Below, piece after piece: positions 48,393 through 57,290 of a stretch of 64,000 nt of DNA. The translations under genes were made by a program, and so were the position numbers. The notes below the pieces were generated by a model that worked only from the letters and a program-made list of their open reading frames with translations, did not search any database and was not told where the DNA came from. Every line of letters starts with the position of its first letter. Within the stretch, counting starts at the first letter, position 1. The stretch is from NCBI GenBank assembly GCA_963678395.1, contig OY782827.1:1-64000 (forward strand), given 5' to 3'. This DNA is from JAAYAE01 sp963678395. GTDB lineage: Bacteria; Bacillota; Negativicutes; Acidaminococcales; Acidaminococcaceae.

Positions 48393-48420
48393 TTTTAAGT
48401 TAGCCGCTGCTAACTTAAAA
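48393..48420 (-). promoter_or_regulatory. 28-bp palindrome at the uptake operon start site
   Basis: TTTTAAGTTAGC-CGCT-GCTAACTTAAAA is perfect over two 12-base arms and overlaps the -10 box and start of transcription. The half-site AAGTTAGC recalls DtxR/IdeR-type boxes (AGGTTAG), but the spacing differs. It is probably an operator for an iron-responsive repressor. Confidence 0.65.
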
Positions 48421-48448
48421 GTGTATTACATTATTGGAATACTGTCAA
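48420..48448 (-). promoter_or_regulatory. Promoter of the heme/siderophore uptake operon
   Basis: On the minus strand TTGACA (48443-48448) and TACACT (48420-48425) are spaced by 17 bases. The palindrome begins at the last base of the -10 box. The 5' leader is about 140 bases long and ends in the terminator hairpin. Confidence 0.7.
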
Positions 48449-48613
48449 TAAAAAAATTTTAACAAATTATTTTCTATGAGCTTCCTTGCTAGTACGCAAT
48501 GCTTTCAATGTCTAATTACCTTAAATACTCTCTTGCTATTCATTTTTTTGATTTACACTGAACACATAAAACAAACTTATCTTATAGTTTGGTTAAACAT
48601 GTGGAGGGAAAAG

Positions 48614-49135
48614 ATGAATATTAAGACATACGAAACAAATATTTCTTCTGCAAAACAACAAAATGAGGAAAATAAAACCTTCTTAATCGTACATAATATT
48701 GTAACCGTGATTATCATGTTTTCTCTAATTGACAACTTAATCAATAACATGGAACAATTTGACGGAAAACTTGTTACTATCGAAAGCGAAACTATTGGTG
48801 AAGCAATGAATAGGGGGGGGTATTCCTGGATTAACGTTAATGACGGTACAAATGCCATAGGAATATGGCTGAAATCTTCAGATTCAGCAAGGATAATAAC
48901 TTTTGGTGATTATAAACAGATTGGTGACACAGTGCTTATATCCGGTATTTTTTCTGGAAACTCCGGAAAACATGCTGGAGAAGTTGAAATAGACAGTTCT
49001 TCTCTCAAAATTGTACGAGAAGGCCACGCTGTGAAGGAGCACCTTACACATATAAAAATTTTTTCCGCAACATTGCTTTTTTTGCTTTGCGCTTATATTT
49101 TCGTATATTTACACCAGAGCAACACAAAAAAATAA
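48614..49135 (+). CDS. Membrane protein with OB-fold-like domain, function unknown
   Basis: This is a 173-residue protein with a membrane helix near residues 24-42 and another near 145-165. Between them lies a beta-rich segment (GKLVTIESETIG ... WINVNDGTNAIGIWL ... IGDTVLISGIF) resembling an OB fold of the nucleic-acid-binding or CcmE type. It is divergent from the uptake operon. The ATG at 48614 follows GTGGAGGG; longer frames lack such a site. A run of eight G lies in its coding region at 48813-48820. Confidence 0.65.
   Translation: MNIKTYETNISSAKQQNEENKTFLIVHNIVTVIIMFSLIDNLINNMEQFDGKLVTIESETIGEAMNRGGYSWINVNDGTNAIGIWLKSSDSARIITFGDYKQIGDTVLISGIFSGNSGKHAGEVEIDSSSLKIVREGHAVKEHLTHIKIFSATLLFLLCAYIFVYLHQSNTKK
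48813..48820 (+). repeat. Eight-G homopolymer in a coding region
   Basis: The run encodes Gly-Gly within NRGGY of the OB-fold-like protein. Loss or gain of one G would shift the frame and remove the C-terminal half and the second membrane helix. Confidence 0.8.
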
Positions 49136-49194
49136 AGCTAATAATTAGTATTTTCTCTCGCTTTTTAGTATAGTCAAATACCTCTAATAAATAT

Positions 49195-49230
49195 AAAAAG
49201 ATTCAGAGAAAACTCTCTGAACCTTTTTTC
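49195..49230. terminator. Terminator between two convergent genes
   Basis: TTCAGAGA and TCTCTGAA pair around AAAC, with flanking A and T runs. It serves the rightward OB-fold-like gene and, in part, the leftward heptosyltransferase. Confidence 0.8.
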
Positions 49231-49249
49231 TAATTAATAGAATTATTAT

Positions 49250-50288
49250 TTAGACATTAACTAGTTTGTAAATAGCAGTCGCCACTTCGCTAGGCAATAC
49301 CTTTTTCATACAATCGTTTTTACCTGTAGGACATTTTGGTTTATGACAAAAAGAACAACTCTGTCGATGAAAAAGCGTTATACTATTGCCCCCTAAGGGT
49401 TTGTAGCATTCCGGGTCACTAGGTCCAAAAATAACAACTGTTGCCACCTTAAGTGCCGCGGCCATGTGTAATGGTCCTGTATCTTCGGCAACAACTACGG
49501 AAGCCCGTTCCAAAATAGCTGCCATTTCTAGCAAATCCGTTTGCCCAATGGCATTTATTAGAGAACCATGAAATTGCTTTTCAATTTTCTGCCCAAGTTC
49601 AATCTCTGATTGTCCTCCGCATAAAACGACTTTAAAGTCTTTCTCAATTATGTTTGCAGTTTCAGCAAAAAACTCCGGAGACCAATTCTTGGTAGACCAA
49701 GTTGTTCCCGGCACAAGCACCACAATCTTATCGCCGGCCACAATACCCGCCTGCAGAAGAAATTGTTTGGCAAATCGCTGGGCATAATCAAGAATTACTA
49801 GAGTCATATCATCACGATTAGCAATAATGCCTAGAGGCCGTAAAATACTGGTGTACCTCTCAGTCATATGCTGACCGCTTGGTTTAACTGTTTCGCCCAT
49901 AAAAATAAAGTTGAGTTCTTTAGCATCCTTTAGTCCTATATGACGTTCAGCCTTTATCTTGCTAGCAATCAGACCTGTTAAAAACAATCCATGAATATCA
50001 AGAACCGCATAAAAGTCCAGTACAGACAATCTTTTCATTAGCTCTTTCCACATAGACCATGCTTTCTTGAATTCATAATTTCTACAGTGTTTTTCAAAAC
50101 GCTCACGTGACCATACAATATATTCGTCTACATAGGGATTACCTTTTATGAGATCTGCACAAACTTCCCCAATTAACCATGTTATATGACAATCAGGCCA
50201 AGCTTTTTTTTAACGCTTTAGCAACAGGTGTACAATGTATAACATCACCAATGGAACTTAGCCTTATTATGAGTATTTTTTTAATCAT
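49250..50288 (-). pseudogene. Glycosyltransferase family 9 (LPS heptosyltransferase), one frameshift
   Basis: This cytoplasmic enzyme adds heptose to the LPS core. The N-terminal frame (50288 down to about 50200) gives ILIIRLSSIGDVIHCTPVAKAL and stops; one A fewer in the 8-base run at 50204-50211 continues KKAWPDCHITWLIG into the main frame. The main frame holds the C-terminal GT-B domain: VLVPGTTWSTKNWSPEFFAE near 165 and VAEDTGPLHMAAALKVATVV with IFGPSDP. About 345 residues when joined, the normal length. The C-terminal Cys cluster (CSFCHKPKCPTGKNDC) is also seen in some relatives. Confidence 0.85.
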
Positions 50289-50659
50289 TTTTTTACCTAA
50301 TTATTAAGCGTTACAGCTAGCAAAAAACCATAACAATTTATTTTTCTGCTATGTAACTGCCCAATATTTTCTTTTGCTTAAAATTTTATAATATAAAATT
50401 TATGTGTTTGAAAATAATATTATCCTGGACAAGCTACGCTTTAAACTATATTCTTTTTCACTGCTTGAATAATATAGCACAAATCTATATACTAGGCAAG
50501 ATATTTTCCCTATCTGCACATACTGCAACTTTTTCTTAGCTGTTACGTATTTTTATAAAGCCTTCTCATATCACAACCTTTAGTTAACAAAAAATTCACT
50601 TGCTTTTTTATTTATACAATCTCATAATTATCATGCTATCTTAATATATTATTATTGTT
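50289..50659. other. Intergenic region between divergent genes
   Basis: This is a very AT-rich divergent region upstream of the heptosyltransferase and the VirK/YbjX gene. I see no gene and no near-consensus promoter pair. Confidence 0.4.
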
Positions 50660-50704
50660 TTGTTTGAACATAGAAACGAAACAATTAATCTAGGGGTTGA
50701 AAAT

Positions 50705-51610
50705 TTGAAAACGTATATAGAGTTAGGTAAAAGGCTACTAAAACACCGCGATCGCAGCGATTTTAGCACGCAAAGATTTTTGGTTTTTTGTATACGCACC
50801 ATGTTTGAACATAAAGAAATAGATTCTTTGTCTCGCTTTTTCCAAAGCAATATTAAGTTACAAGCAATAGAAAAAAATAATGCCATTTTTTACGAACAAC
50901 TAACAAGGCATTTATTCTATCATCAATCCACCATACAAGAAAGGTTATCTCTTCTAGAACAACATTTTGCTTTTTGCGCAAACAATTTTACAGAAAGTGC
51001 CCTGCAAAAAATATATTATGATCAACGTCTTGTCTTATGGGAAACACCCTATAAAACAGATTCTCTTAGCGTTGGTCTTGATTTTAAGTATATTGATCGC
51101 AAAGAAGGCTTAATGACCATAAGTTTGCAATTGGCGAAAAAACGTGTCTACCATATTACCTTTTGGTTTGCCAAAAACAAAACCAATACTACTTGCATAA
51201 AAATAGGCGCCCTTCAAGGCAGTCCCGGAGGCAATGAAATTATACATGAATTAACAAAATTTTGCTTTGGTTATCGCCCCAAGAATTTAATTTTATATGT
51301 TCTACGACTCTTAGCTCAAGAAATGCACGTTAATAAAATATATGCTGTATCCAATCAAGGATTTTATACTAATACTCATGTACGCATGGATTTAAAATTT
51401 AAAACAGACCTTAATAGTTTTTGGCTGGAAGCAGAAGGTCATTCTACTAAAGATTTCCGCTTTTTCGCCTTGCCTAGTACGGAAAAAAGAAAAACCATGG
51501 ATGAGGTGAAATCACAAAAACGTAATCTTTATAAAAAAAGATACAAATTTTTAGATGAACTAGAAATAGAGTTCAAACAAAATTTGCACCAATATATAAC
51601 TTGCAGCTAA
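50705..51610 (+). CDS. VirK/YbjX family protein (DUF535)
   Basis: This is a cytoplasmic protein of about 301 residues in the DUF535 family, members of which affect cell-surface or LPS properties in enteric bacteria. Typical text is YKTDSLSVGLDFKYIDRKEG, LMTISLQLA, IGALQGSPGG, and a C-terminal YKKRYKFLDEL. The start is uncertain: a TTG at 50705 (LKTYIELGKR) has AGGGG upstream and fits the family N terminus, while a TTG at 50660 also opens the frame. It is divergent from the heptosyltransferase. Confidence 0.82.
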   Translation: MKTYIELGKRLLKHRDRSDFSTQRFLVFCIRTMFEHKEIDSLSRFFQSNIKLQAIEKNNAIFYEQLTRHLFYHQSTIQERLSLLEQHFAFCANNFTESALQKIYYDQRLVLWETPYKTDSLSVGLDFKYIDRKEGLMTISLQLAKKRVYHITFWFAKNKTNTTCIKIGALQGSPGGNEIIHELTKFCFGYRPKNLILYVLRLLAQEMHVNKIYAVSNQGFYTNTHVRMDLKFKTDLNSFWLEAEGHSTKDFRFFALPSTEKRKTMDEVKSQKRNLYKKRYKFLDELEIEFKQNLHQYITCS

Positions 51611-51665
51611 CTTTTTTTTTAAAATAAATATGTTTTTAACTCTTGTCTTTGCTAATTTATCAACC

Positions 51666-52703
51666 TTAATTTTGCAACTTTAAGTCCTCCAAGAGCTCTT
51701 CTTCTGCCACTTGATAACAAGCTCTTACATAATCTTCTCCTGCTTTTTCCACTATTTTATGTCCTATGTAAACAGCTGCCGCTTGACCTACTAACGGTAT
51801 ATATTTAAGCATTGATCTCGCAACGATTTTTTGTGTTACAGATTTTAGAATTATAGCTATTCCTTCTTTACTCATACCTTTTAGTAAATAAGTCTTGAGT
51901 CCTGTAGTTAGTGTGCTTTCACCTATATTTTTTTCATCTATGGCGAAAATCTGACGAATTTCTGCATACATATTATAAATAATTGTTATATCAATAGCAG
52001 CATCTACTCCCAATATGGGATTCAAACCATTTACTGCCGCAAATTTTGCACTACGGCCAACATATTTAATAGCCAAAGCTCTTTTTTGCTGTAAATGTTC
52101 CTTGGTCTGCGTTTTTACGGCCATAATATATTTTTCTCTACGTGCTGTGCCCATTTTCGAGGCAATGCATGCGTTTAAAGCTTCTATGCCATGGCGCATA
52201 TCACCTCTAGCAGAAATAAACTGTAAAACAATCTCTGACGTACCTAGCTGTCTTGCAACATCCTGACGAATAATTTCTTGAGATTGCTCAAGTGTTTTTT
52301 CCTCATCATATATTTCATCTGTTTTATTGCGCACAAAAATACAAGGTTTTCTTCTTTTATTTAACGCCTGAAAAAACTTAGTATCAGCCTCATGCAATTT
52401 ACTGGCAAATACGCAAACAAATAAATCATACTGCAAAGGATTGAATTTAGCAAAAAATTCATTTTGTGGAAATCTAGAAGTTCCATAACCTGGCAAATCT
52501 ACAAATATTACTTCACCATATTTGATAATCTGCGCATCTCGCGTAGTATCGGTCGTAACACCAACTTTAGCAACCTCAGCACCGCAAATAGCGTTGATTG
52601 TGCTTGATTTACCTGCACCCGGTTGTCCAAAAAAAGCTATTTTCACTTTCTCTTGAACAATTTTTGCAATTTTTTCCCTCAACACTGCTTTATCTTCGGT
52701 CAT
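51666..52703 (-). CDS. IRG/DUF697-type GTPase, downstream copy
   Basis: This is a 345-residue protein with a GTPase domain followed by a helical, membrane-seeking C-terminal region. The G motifs are FFGQPGAGKSSTIN (G1), TTDTTRDAQ (G2), FVDLPGYGTS (G3) and FVRNKTDE (G4, NKxD). The second half has VNGLNPILGVDAAIDITI and repeated Gly/Ala helices like the DUF697 domain. Such proteins are related to interferon-inducible GTPases; their role in bacteria is unclear. The start overlaps the stop of a paralogue by ATGA. Confidence 0.82.
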   Translation of the reverse strand: MTEDKAVLREKIAKIVQEKVKIAFFGQPGAGKSSTINAICGAEVAKVGVTTDTTRDAQIIKYGEVIFVDLPGYGTSRFPQNEFFAKFNPLQYDLFVCVFASKLHEADTKFFQALNKRRKPCIFVRNKTDEIYDEEKTLEQSQEIIRQDVARQLGTSEIVLQFISARGDMRHGIEALNACIASKMGTARREKYIMAVKTQTKEHLQQKRALAIKYVGRSAKFAAVNGLNPILGVDAAIDITIIYNMYAEIRQIFAIDEKNIGESTLTTGLKTYLLKGMSKEGIAIILKSVTQKIVARSMLKYIPLVGQAAAVYIGHKIVEKAGEDYVRACYQVAEEELLEDLKLQN

Positions 52704-53753
52704 TGTACCCTCAATTTTATTTCTGTTTCCAACCTTTTTTGAGCATAGGCAAAACATGCTTCTGTATATTCTACACCTAAATAATACATTGTACCTGCTC
52801 CCAAACCCACAGAAACAAGTTGTCCCATAATAGGGATATATTTAACCAATCTCTCTTGCATTTCCTTTGTCATTACTTTTTTTAAACCTTTAGTAATTGT
52901 TTCTTTTTTTACGCCACCTGCTATAAGCTGCAATATGTTATCTGTTGCACTTCCCGTAGTTATTTCTTCTTCGCTTATAGCAAACGATTTGCGAATACGT
53001 TCATACATCATGCTCATTATTTTAGCATCAATACCCATATCTACGCCAAATAGAGGATTCAAGCCATTACCAGCAGCTACAAGCATTGCTTTATTAATGG
53101 CTTTTATAGCCTCTTGTTTTTTTTGCACTAAAATTTCTTGACTATATGCTCTCACATTACGCAAAAATTTATCACCCAAAGCCGGCTCTAAACGAAAAAT
53201 CATTTCTTCCTGCAAAATCGCAATCCCTCTTTGTTCTATCGGAAGTGTTTTTTTTGCAAGAAGTAAACAAAACCTTAACTGTGTCGGTCAATTGACGACA
53301 AATATCATCAGTGATTTCCACCTGTAATTCAGCTAATGATTTCTTGTCATCATATATTCCATCCATCTTATTACGCACGAAAATACATTGTCGCTTTGCT
53401 TGTTGTAATATTTTAAAAAATACTTTATCTGCTTCCTGCAACTTTTCGTTAAATACGCAGACAAACAAATCATATTGCAAAGGATTAAAGCTATTAAAAT
53501 ATTTGTTAGCGGGAAATTTACTTGTATCATATCCCGGTAAATCTACAAAGAGCACTTCATTATATTCTATTATTTGTGCTATCTTAGTGGTATCCGTCAT
53601 ATTACCAGTTGTGGCTACCTTTTTCCCTACTAATTCATTAATGAGAGAAGACTTCCCTGCTCCGGGCTGTCCAAAAAATGCTGTCTTTACTCTTTTAGAA
53701 TCTTCAAAAGCCCATTTCTCAATAAAATCTTGCGCCTGTACCTTTACATCCAT
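52700..53753 (-). pseudogene. IRG/DUF697-type GTPase, upstream paralogue with a frameshift
   Basis: This is a tandem paralogue of the next gene: FFGQPGAGKSSLIN, MTDTTKIAQ, FVDLPGYDTS, FVRNKMDG, then after the break GNGLNPLFGVDMGIDAKIM and a helical tail. The break is one extra A in an 8-base run at 53248-53255; with seven, the text reads SCKKTLPIEQRGIAILQEEM. The ATG at 53753 follows GGAGG. The two copies overlap, implying co-translation and perhaps a heteromer. Confidence 0.8.
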
Positions 53754-53856
53754 AGTAGTATCCTCCACCCTCGTACTTTAATTGCCAAGGAAAATCAATA
53801 TATTGATTATTGGATAATATCTTTTAACAATCTACTATGTTATTTTAACACAAATA

Positions 53857-54255
53857 TTAGTCTTTTGCCTCTGTACAAGTCGTCCCATGAATTTCCTGTC
53901 CCAAATCTTTAATGATTTTATTATTATCATCCACCATAACAACTTTAGGAACTAGTTGTTCAACCTCTTCTCTTGTCATTTGTGCATAGGCAATAATTAT
54001 AACTTTGTCACCCACCGTTACTTTGCGAGCTGCAGCGCCATTCAAACAGATAATTCCAGAACCAGCAGGTCCAGCAATCGTATATGTTTCTAGCCGATTG
54101 CCATTATTATTATCTACAATTTGTACTCTTTCCCCCTCTAAAATTCCTGCTCGCTGCATTAAATCACTATCAATAGTAACCGAGCCCATATATTCTAAAT
54201 TTGCTTCTGTTACTGTTGCCCTATGAATTTTTCCATGAAATATAGTATATAACAT
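53857..54255 (-). CDS. panD: Aspartate 1-decarboxylase proenzyme
   Basis: It makes beta-alanine from aspartate for pantothenate. The 132-residue proenzyme shows the self-cleavage site YMGSVTID (Gly24-Ser25, giving the pyruvoyl group), the Lys-containing FHGKIHRATVTEANL and the active-site GAAARKVTVGDKVIIIAY. It overlaps panC by one base. Confidence 0.97.
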   Translation of the reverse strand: MLYTIFHGKIHRATVTEANLEYMGSVTIDSDLMQRAGILEGERVQIVDNNNGNRLETYTIAGPAGSGIICLNGAAARKVTVGDKVIIIAYAQMTREEVEQLVPKVVMVDDNNKIIKDLGQEIHGTTCTEAKD

Positions 54256-55109
54256 TATTTTACCTCCAAAATTATATTATCAATAAGACGCGTTGTTCCA
54301 AACTTAACTGCTACTGCCAATAAATTGCATCCTAACATTATTCCTTTAATAGGCCTCAGTTCCGGTAGGTCATATATTTCAACATACTCAATCACAGCCA
54401 AGGGTTCTGCGGCAATCACATTCTTAGCTGCTTCCATAATTTTTTGGGGATTTCGTTCCCCTTGAGAAAAAATTGCACAAGCCTTTTGCAAGCTATGTGA
54501 AAGAACTAAAGCTGTTTGACGTTCTTTCGCTGATAGATAAACATTGCGGGAACTTTTAGCCAAACCATCTGCCTCTCTAATAATCGGCATTATGCGTAGC
54601 TCCAGTGGAAAAAACATATCTTTTACCATACGAGTAAGCACTTGTACTTGCTGTGCATCTTTTTGACCAAAATAGGCCCTTGTTGGCTGCACTAAATTAA
54701 AAAGTTTTGCTACTACAGTTGTCACTCCACGAAAATGTATAGGTCTGGTTGCGCCACAAAGTACTGTTGTAATATTACCGGTAACCTCTACCCAAGTCAT
54801 ATCCTTAGACGGATACATCTCCTTAGGTGTAGGTGCAAATACAATATTCGCCCCCATCTTTTCTGCTAATTTACAATCTGCTTCAAGAGTCCTAGGATAG
54901 CTAGCCAAATCTTCATTGGGTCCAAATTGAGTCGGATTAACAAAAACACTTACCACTACTAAAGCATTTTCTTTACTAGCCGCACTAATAAGCGAAGCAT
55001 GTCCTTCATGGAGAGCACCCATGGTTGGTACTAATCCTATAGTTTTCCCTTCAGCTTTTGCTACAGCAATTTGTCGTTTAAGTTCTACGACAGTTTTACA
55101 TAATATCAT
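54255..55109 (-). CDS. panC: Pantothenate synthetase
   Basis: It joins pantoate and beta-alanine using ATP. The 284-residue protein has GLVPTMGALHEGHASLI near 25, VVSVFVNPTQFGPNEDLASY near 52, FGQKDAQQ near 152 and KSSRNVYLSAKER near 186. Start and length are standard. Confidence 0.97.
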   Translation of the reverse strand: MILCKTVVELKRQIAVAKAEGKTIGLVPTMGALHEGHASLISAASKENALVVVSVFVNPTQFGPNEDLASYPRTLEADCKLAEKMGANIVFAPTPKEMYPSKDMTWVEVTGNITTVLCGATRPIHFRGVTTVVAKLFNLVQPTRAYFGQKDAQQVQVLTRMVKDMFFPLELRIMPIIREADGLAKSSRNVYLSAKERQTALVLSHSLQKACAIFSQGERNPQKIMEAAKNVIAAEPLAVIEYVEIYDLPELRPIKGIMLGCNLLAVAVKFGTTRLIDNIILEVK

Positions 55110-55159
55110 CTTGTCAAACCTCCTGTTAATTTTGATTTGCTCTGCACCAATAGTGCTGT

Positions 55160-56008
55160 TTATATTGTTTTTCTTTTGTTTGTAGGGTATAGCTCCTGAA
55201 TTACTTGTTCATCTATTTTAAAAGTATGTTCTTGAGCCGGAAAAATTTTATCTTGTACTTCACTAATATAATCTTTAAAAGCCCCTACCATTTCTGTATG
55301 TAGGTCACGATATTTTTTCACAAATTTTGGTGTGAAGCCACTATTCATACCTAACATATCATTGCAAACCAAAACCTGACCATCACAACCATTTCCTGCA
55401 CCTATACCAATCGTTGGAATTTCCAGTTCTTGACTTATTTTCTCTGCAAGCGCTGCCGGCACACATTCTAATACTATGGCAAACGCTCCCGCTGCGTCTA
55501 ATTTTTTGGCATCTTCTACGATTTTCTTTGCTGCCTCTACATCTTTCCCCTGTACTTTAAACCCTCCAAACTGATTAACTGATTGTGGTGTAAGGCCTAA
55601 ATGCCCCACTACGGGAATACCGGCAACAACCATTTTCTCTACCAGTTGGCAAACCGAAGCGCCCCCTTCTAACTTAATTGCTTTGCATCCGGTTTCCTTC
55701 AAAAATCTTCCTGCATTTCTCAGGCCCTCTTCTTCGCATATTTGATAGCTCATAAAAGGCATATCTCCAACAACCAAAGCATTAGAAACTCCGCGGCACA
55801 CAGCTTTCGTATGGTGCAGCATTTCTTCCATGGTAACGGGAATAGTAGACTCATAGCCAAGAACCACATTACCAAGAGAATCGCCTACTAAAATCATATC
55901 AACGCCTGCTTCATCTTCCATTTTTGCCATTGCACAATCATAAGCTGTAAGCATCGTTATAGTTTTACCGTCTTTTTTCATTTTTCTAATTGTTGCTGTT
56001 GTTATCAT
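55160..56008 (-). CDS. panB: 3-Methyl-2-oxobutanoate hydroxymethyltransferase
   Basis: It adds a hydroxymethyl group from methylene-THF to ketoisovalerate, forming ketopantoate. The 282-residue barrel has MLTAYDCAMAKMEDEAGVDM, ILVGDSLGNVVLGYEST, DMPFMSYQ, AIKLEGGA and GHLGLTPQSVNQFGGFKVQG. It lies 47 bases downstream of the reductase-like gene. Confidence 0.97.
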   Translation of the reverse strand: MITTATIRKMKKDGKTITMLTAYDCAMAKMEDEAGVDMILVGDSLGNVVLGYESTIPVTMEEMLHHTKAVCRGVSNALVVGDMPFMSYQICEEEGLRNAGRFLKETGCKAIKLEGGASVCQLVEKMVVAGIPVVGHLGLTPQSVNQFGGFKVQGKDVEAAKKIVEDAKKLDAAGAFAIVLECVPAALAEKISQELEIPTIGIGAGNGCDGQVLVCNDMLGMNSGFTPKFVKKYRDLHTEMVGAFKDYISEVQDKIFPAQEHTFKIDEQVIQELYPTNKRKTI

Positions 56009-56055
56009 TTTCTTTCCTCCTTAGATTAAATAATAAGTCTGATATTTTACTTCGC

Positions 56056-56829
56056 TCATAACAACTCTCGCAAAGCGCCTGCTTGAGTTTGCGTTATACT
56101 TTTATTTTGCTCAGCTAAAGCAACTGTTATTTTACCCACGGCTTTATACGCCTCTTGATATTTTTCCGGTAAAACCGCTAAGTGTCCTGCGACAGTAGTA
56201 ACATCACCACGAGCGATTGGTCCCGTTAACGTTGTAGCAGCCAAAGGCGTTTGCTGCAAATTATGCAAAGTACCAGCTAAAAGTGGGAGCAGTGCCTCTA
56301 ATGCCGCTTTTTCATCACCTGTCAACCTACTCATAATATTTTGTGCAATAGAAATAAGTGCTACTACATAGTTAGAGGCCAAACAAGCAGCAGCATGATA
56401 AAGCTGGCGCTCAGCTTCCGGTAATCTAAATGTCTTAGCTCCTAATAAAGCAGCTATTTCGTCTCCGATTATTTTTGCTTTCTTACTACCGTCTAAAGCC
56501 ATATAGACTCCGAAAAAATCTGTTGTTAAACTCCCAAAACTTTGCAAAGGATGTAAGCTGCCAAGCTGTCCTCCATGCCTTTCTAACGCTGCTAAAGGTT
56601 CCAAGCCCAAAGAACCACTGCAATGAAAAAAGGTTTTTCCAGCGAGATTACCTTTTGCTATAGTAACTGCCATCTCTTTAATTACTCGATCAGGAACTGT
56701 GAGAAAAATAACATCGCAGATTTGTACCAGTTTTTCCTTATTTTCACAATCAGAAATACTTAGACTTCCCGACAAATTACGCAGCAAAGCACTACCAACT
56801 CGGCCCCTGCCAATAATCCCAATTTTCAT
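56056..56829 (-). CDS. panG: Rossmann-like/DUF2520 protein, probable PanG-type ketopantoate reductase
   Basis: This is a 257-residue NAD(P)-binding protein: KIGIIGRGRVGSALLRNLSG (nucleotide site), DVIFLTVPDRVIKEMA, FFHCSGSLGLEPL and LHPLQSFGS, then a helical C-terminal DUF2520 domain beginning AACLASNYVVALI. It heads the operon followed by panB, panC and panD, and no panE is present. The alternative ketopantoate reductase PanG belongs, to my knowledge, to this family, so the assignment rests on family plus context. Confidence 0.75.
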   Translation of the reverse strand: MKIGIIGRGRVGSALLRNLSGSLSISDCENKEKLVQICDVIFLTVPDRVIKEMAVTIAKGNLAGKTFFHCSGSLGLEPLAALERHGGQLGSLHPLQSFGSLTTDFFGVYMALDGSKKAKIIGDEIAALLGAKTFRLPEAERQLYHAAACLASNYVVALISIAQNIMSRLTGDEKAALEALLPLLAGTLHNLQQTPLAATTLTGPIARGDVTTVAGHLAVLPEKYQEAYKAVGKITVALAEQNKSITQTQAGALRELL

Positions 56830-56861
56830 AAAAAAAGCACACTCCTCCTCGAGAAGTGCGC
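56830..56861 (-). promoter_or_regulatory. Hairpin with T run that hides the panG ribosome site
   Basis: On the minus strand an 11-bp stem (GCGCACTTCTC with GAGGAGTGTGC, including two G-U pairs) around GAG is followed by six T and then, within a base, the panG ATG. The only ribosome site, GGAGG, lies within the hairpin. It looks like an attenuator that can stop transcription or translation of the pan operon. Confidence 0.6.
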
Positions 56862-56892
56862 ATTATTATAGCGTTTGCCACACGTCTCGGTC

Positions 56893-57009
56893 TTAAAGAT
56901 CCAAGCGTTTTTTGACTCTATTTTTAGTTGTCTTGTGCCGCCAAGCAACCTTTTCCAATAGAACTCCTAAGATATCCTTTGGTATTCTTTGCTCTAAGCA
57001 CGGGTACAT
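56893..57009 (-). CDS. Possible 38-aa basic small protein in the pan leader
   Basis: A frame from an ATG at 57009 gives 38 residues ending in a basic tail (WRHKTTKNRVKKRLDL). It has no clear ribosome site and I do not recognise it. It may be a leader peptide or chance. Confidence 0.25.
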   Translation of the reverse strand: MYPCLEQRIPKDILGVLLEKVAWRHKTTKNRVKKRLDL

Positions 57010-57018
57010 ATTAGCATT

Positions 57019-57051
57019 GTCAACAAAAAAACGCAAGTGTTTTTTGTTAAC
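57019..57051 (-). terminator. Terminator after the tautomerase gene
   Basis: GTTAACAAAAAAC and GTTTTTTTGTTGAC pair with minor mismatch around ACTTGC on the minus strand, 25 bases after the tautomerase stop. Its right arm includes TTGACA, which could double as a -35 box for the pan operon, with only a weak -10. Confidence 0.6.
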
Positions 57052-57075
57052 AATACAAGTAAAATTATGTTATTT

Positions 57076-57276
57076 TTAAAGCTTTCTACGCTCTGTAACA
57101 CTTTCCCCGCCAATTCCCCAGTTATCAGTATCTACTTCTTCAATGATAACTACAGTTGTAGCTGGATTTTTATGCAAAACATTTGCCAACAATTGTGTTG
57201 CACCTTTAATCAAGGTTACTTTTTGCTCCGCTGTTACATTTCCTTCTTTAGTAATTTTAATATTTACGTATGGCAT
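57076..57276 (-). CDS. 4-Oxalocrotonate tautomerase family protein
   Basis: This is a 66-residue tautomerase with the catalytic Pro directly after the initiator Met (MPYVNIKITKEG) and the conserved IEEVDTDNWGIGG with its aromatic and basic partners. It lies 14 bases after the asparaginase gene. Substrate unknown. Confidence 0.92.
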   Translation of the reverse strand: MPYVNIKITKEGNVTAEQKVTLIKGATQLLANVLHKNPATTVVIIEEVDTDNWGIGGESVTERRKL

Positions 57277-57290
57277 AAATATTCCTCCTT

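Noticed and set aside
48393..48420. Fur box at the uptake operon
   Set aside because: The palindrome lacks the GATAAT-type hexamers of Fur sites.
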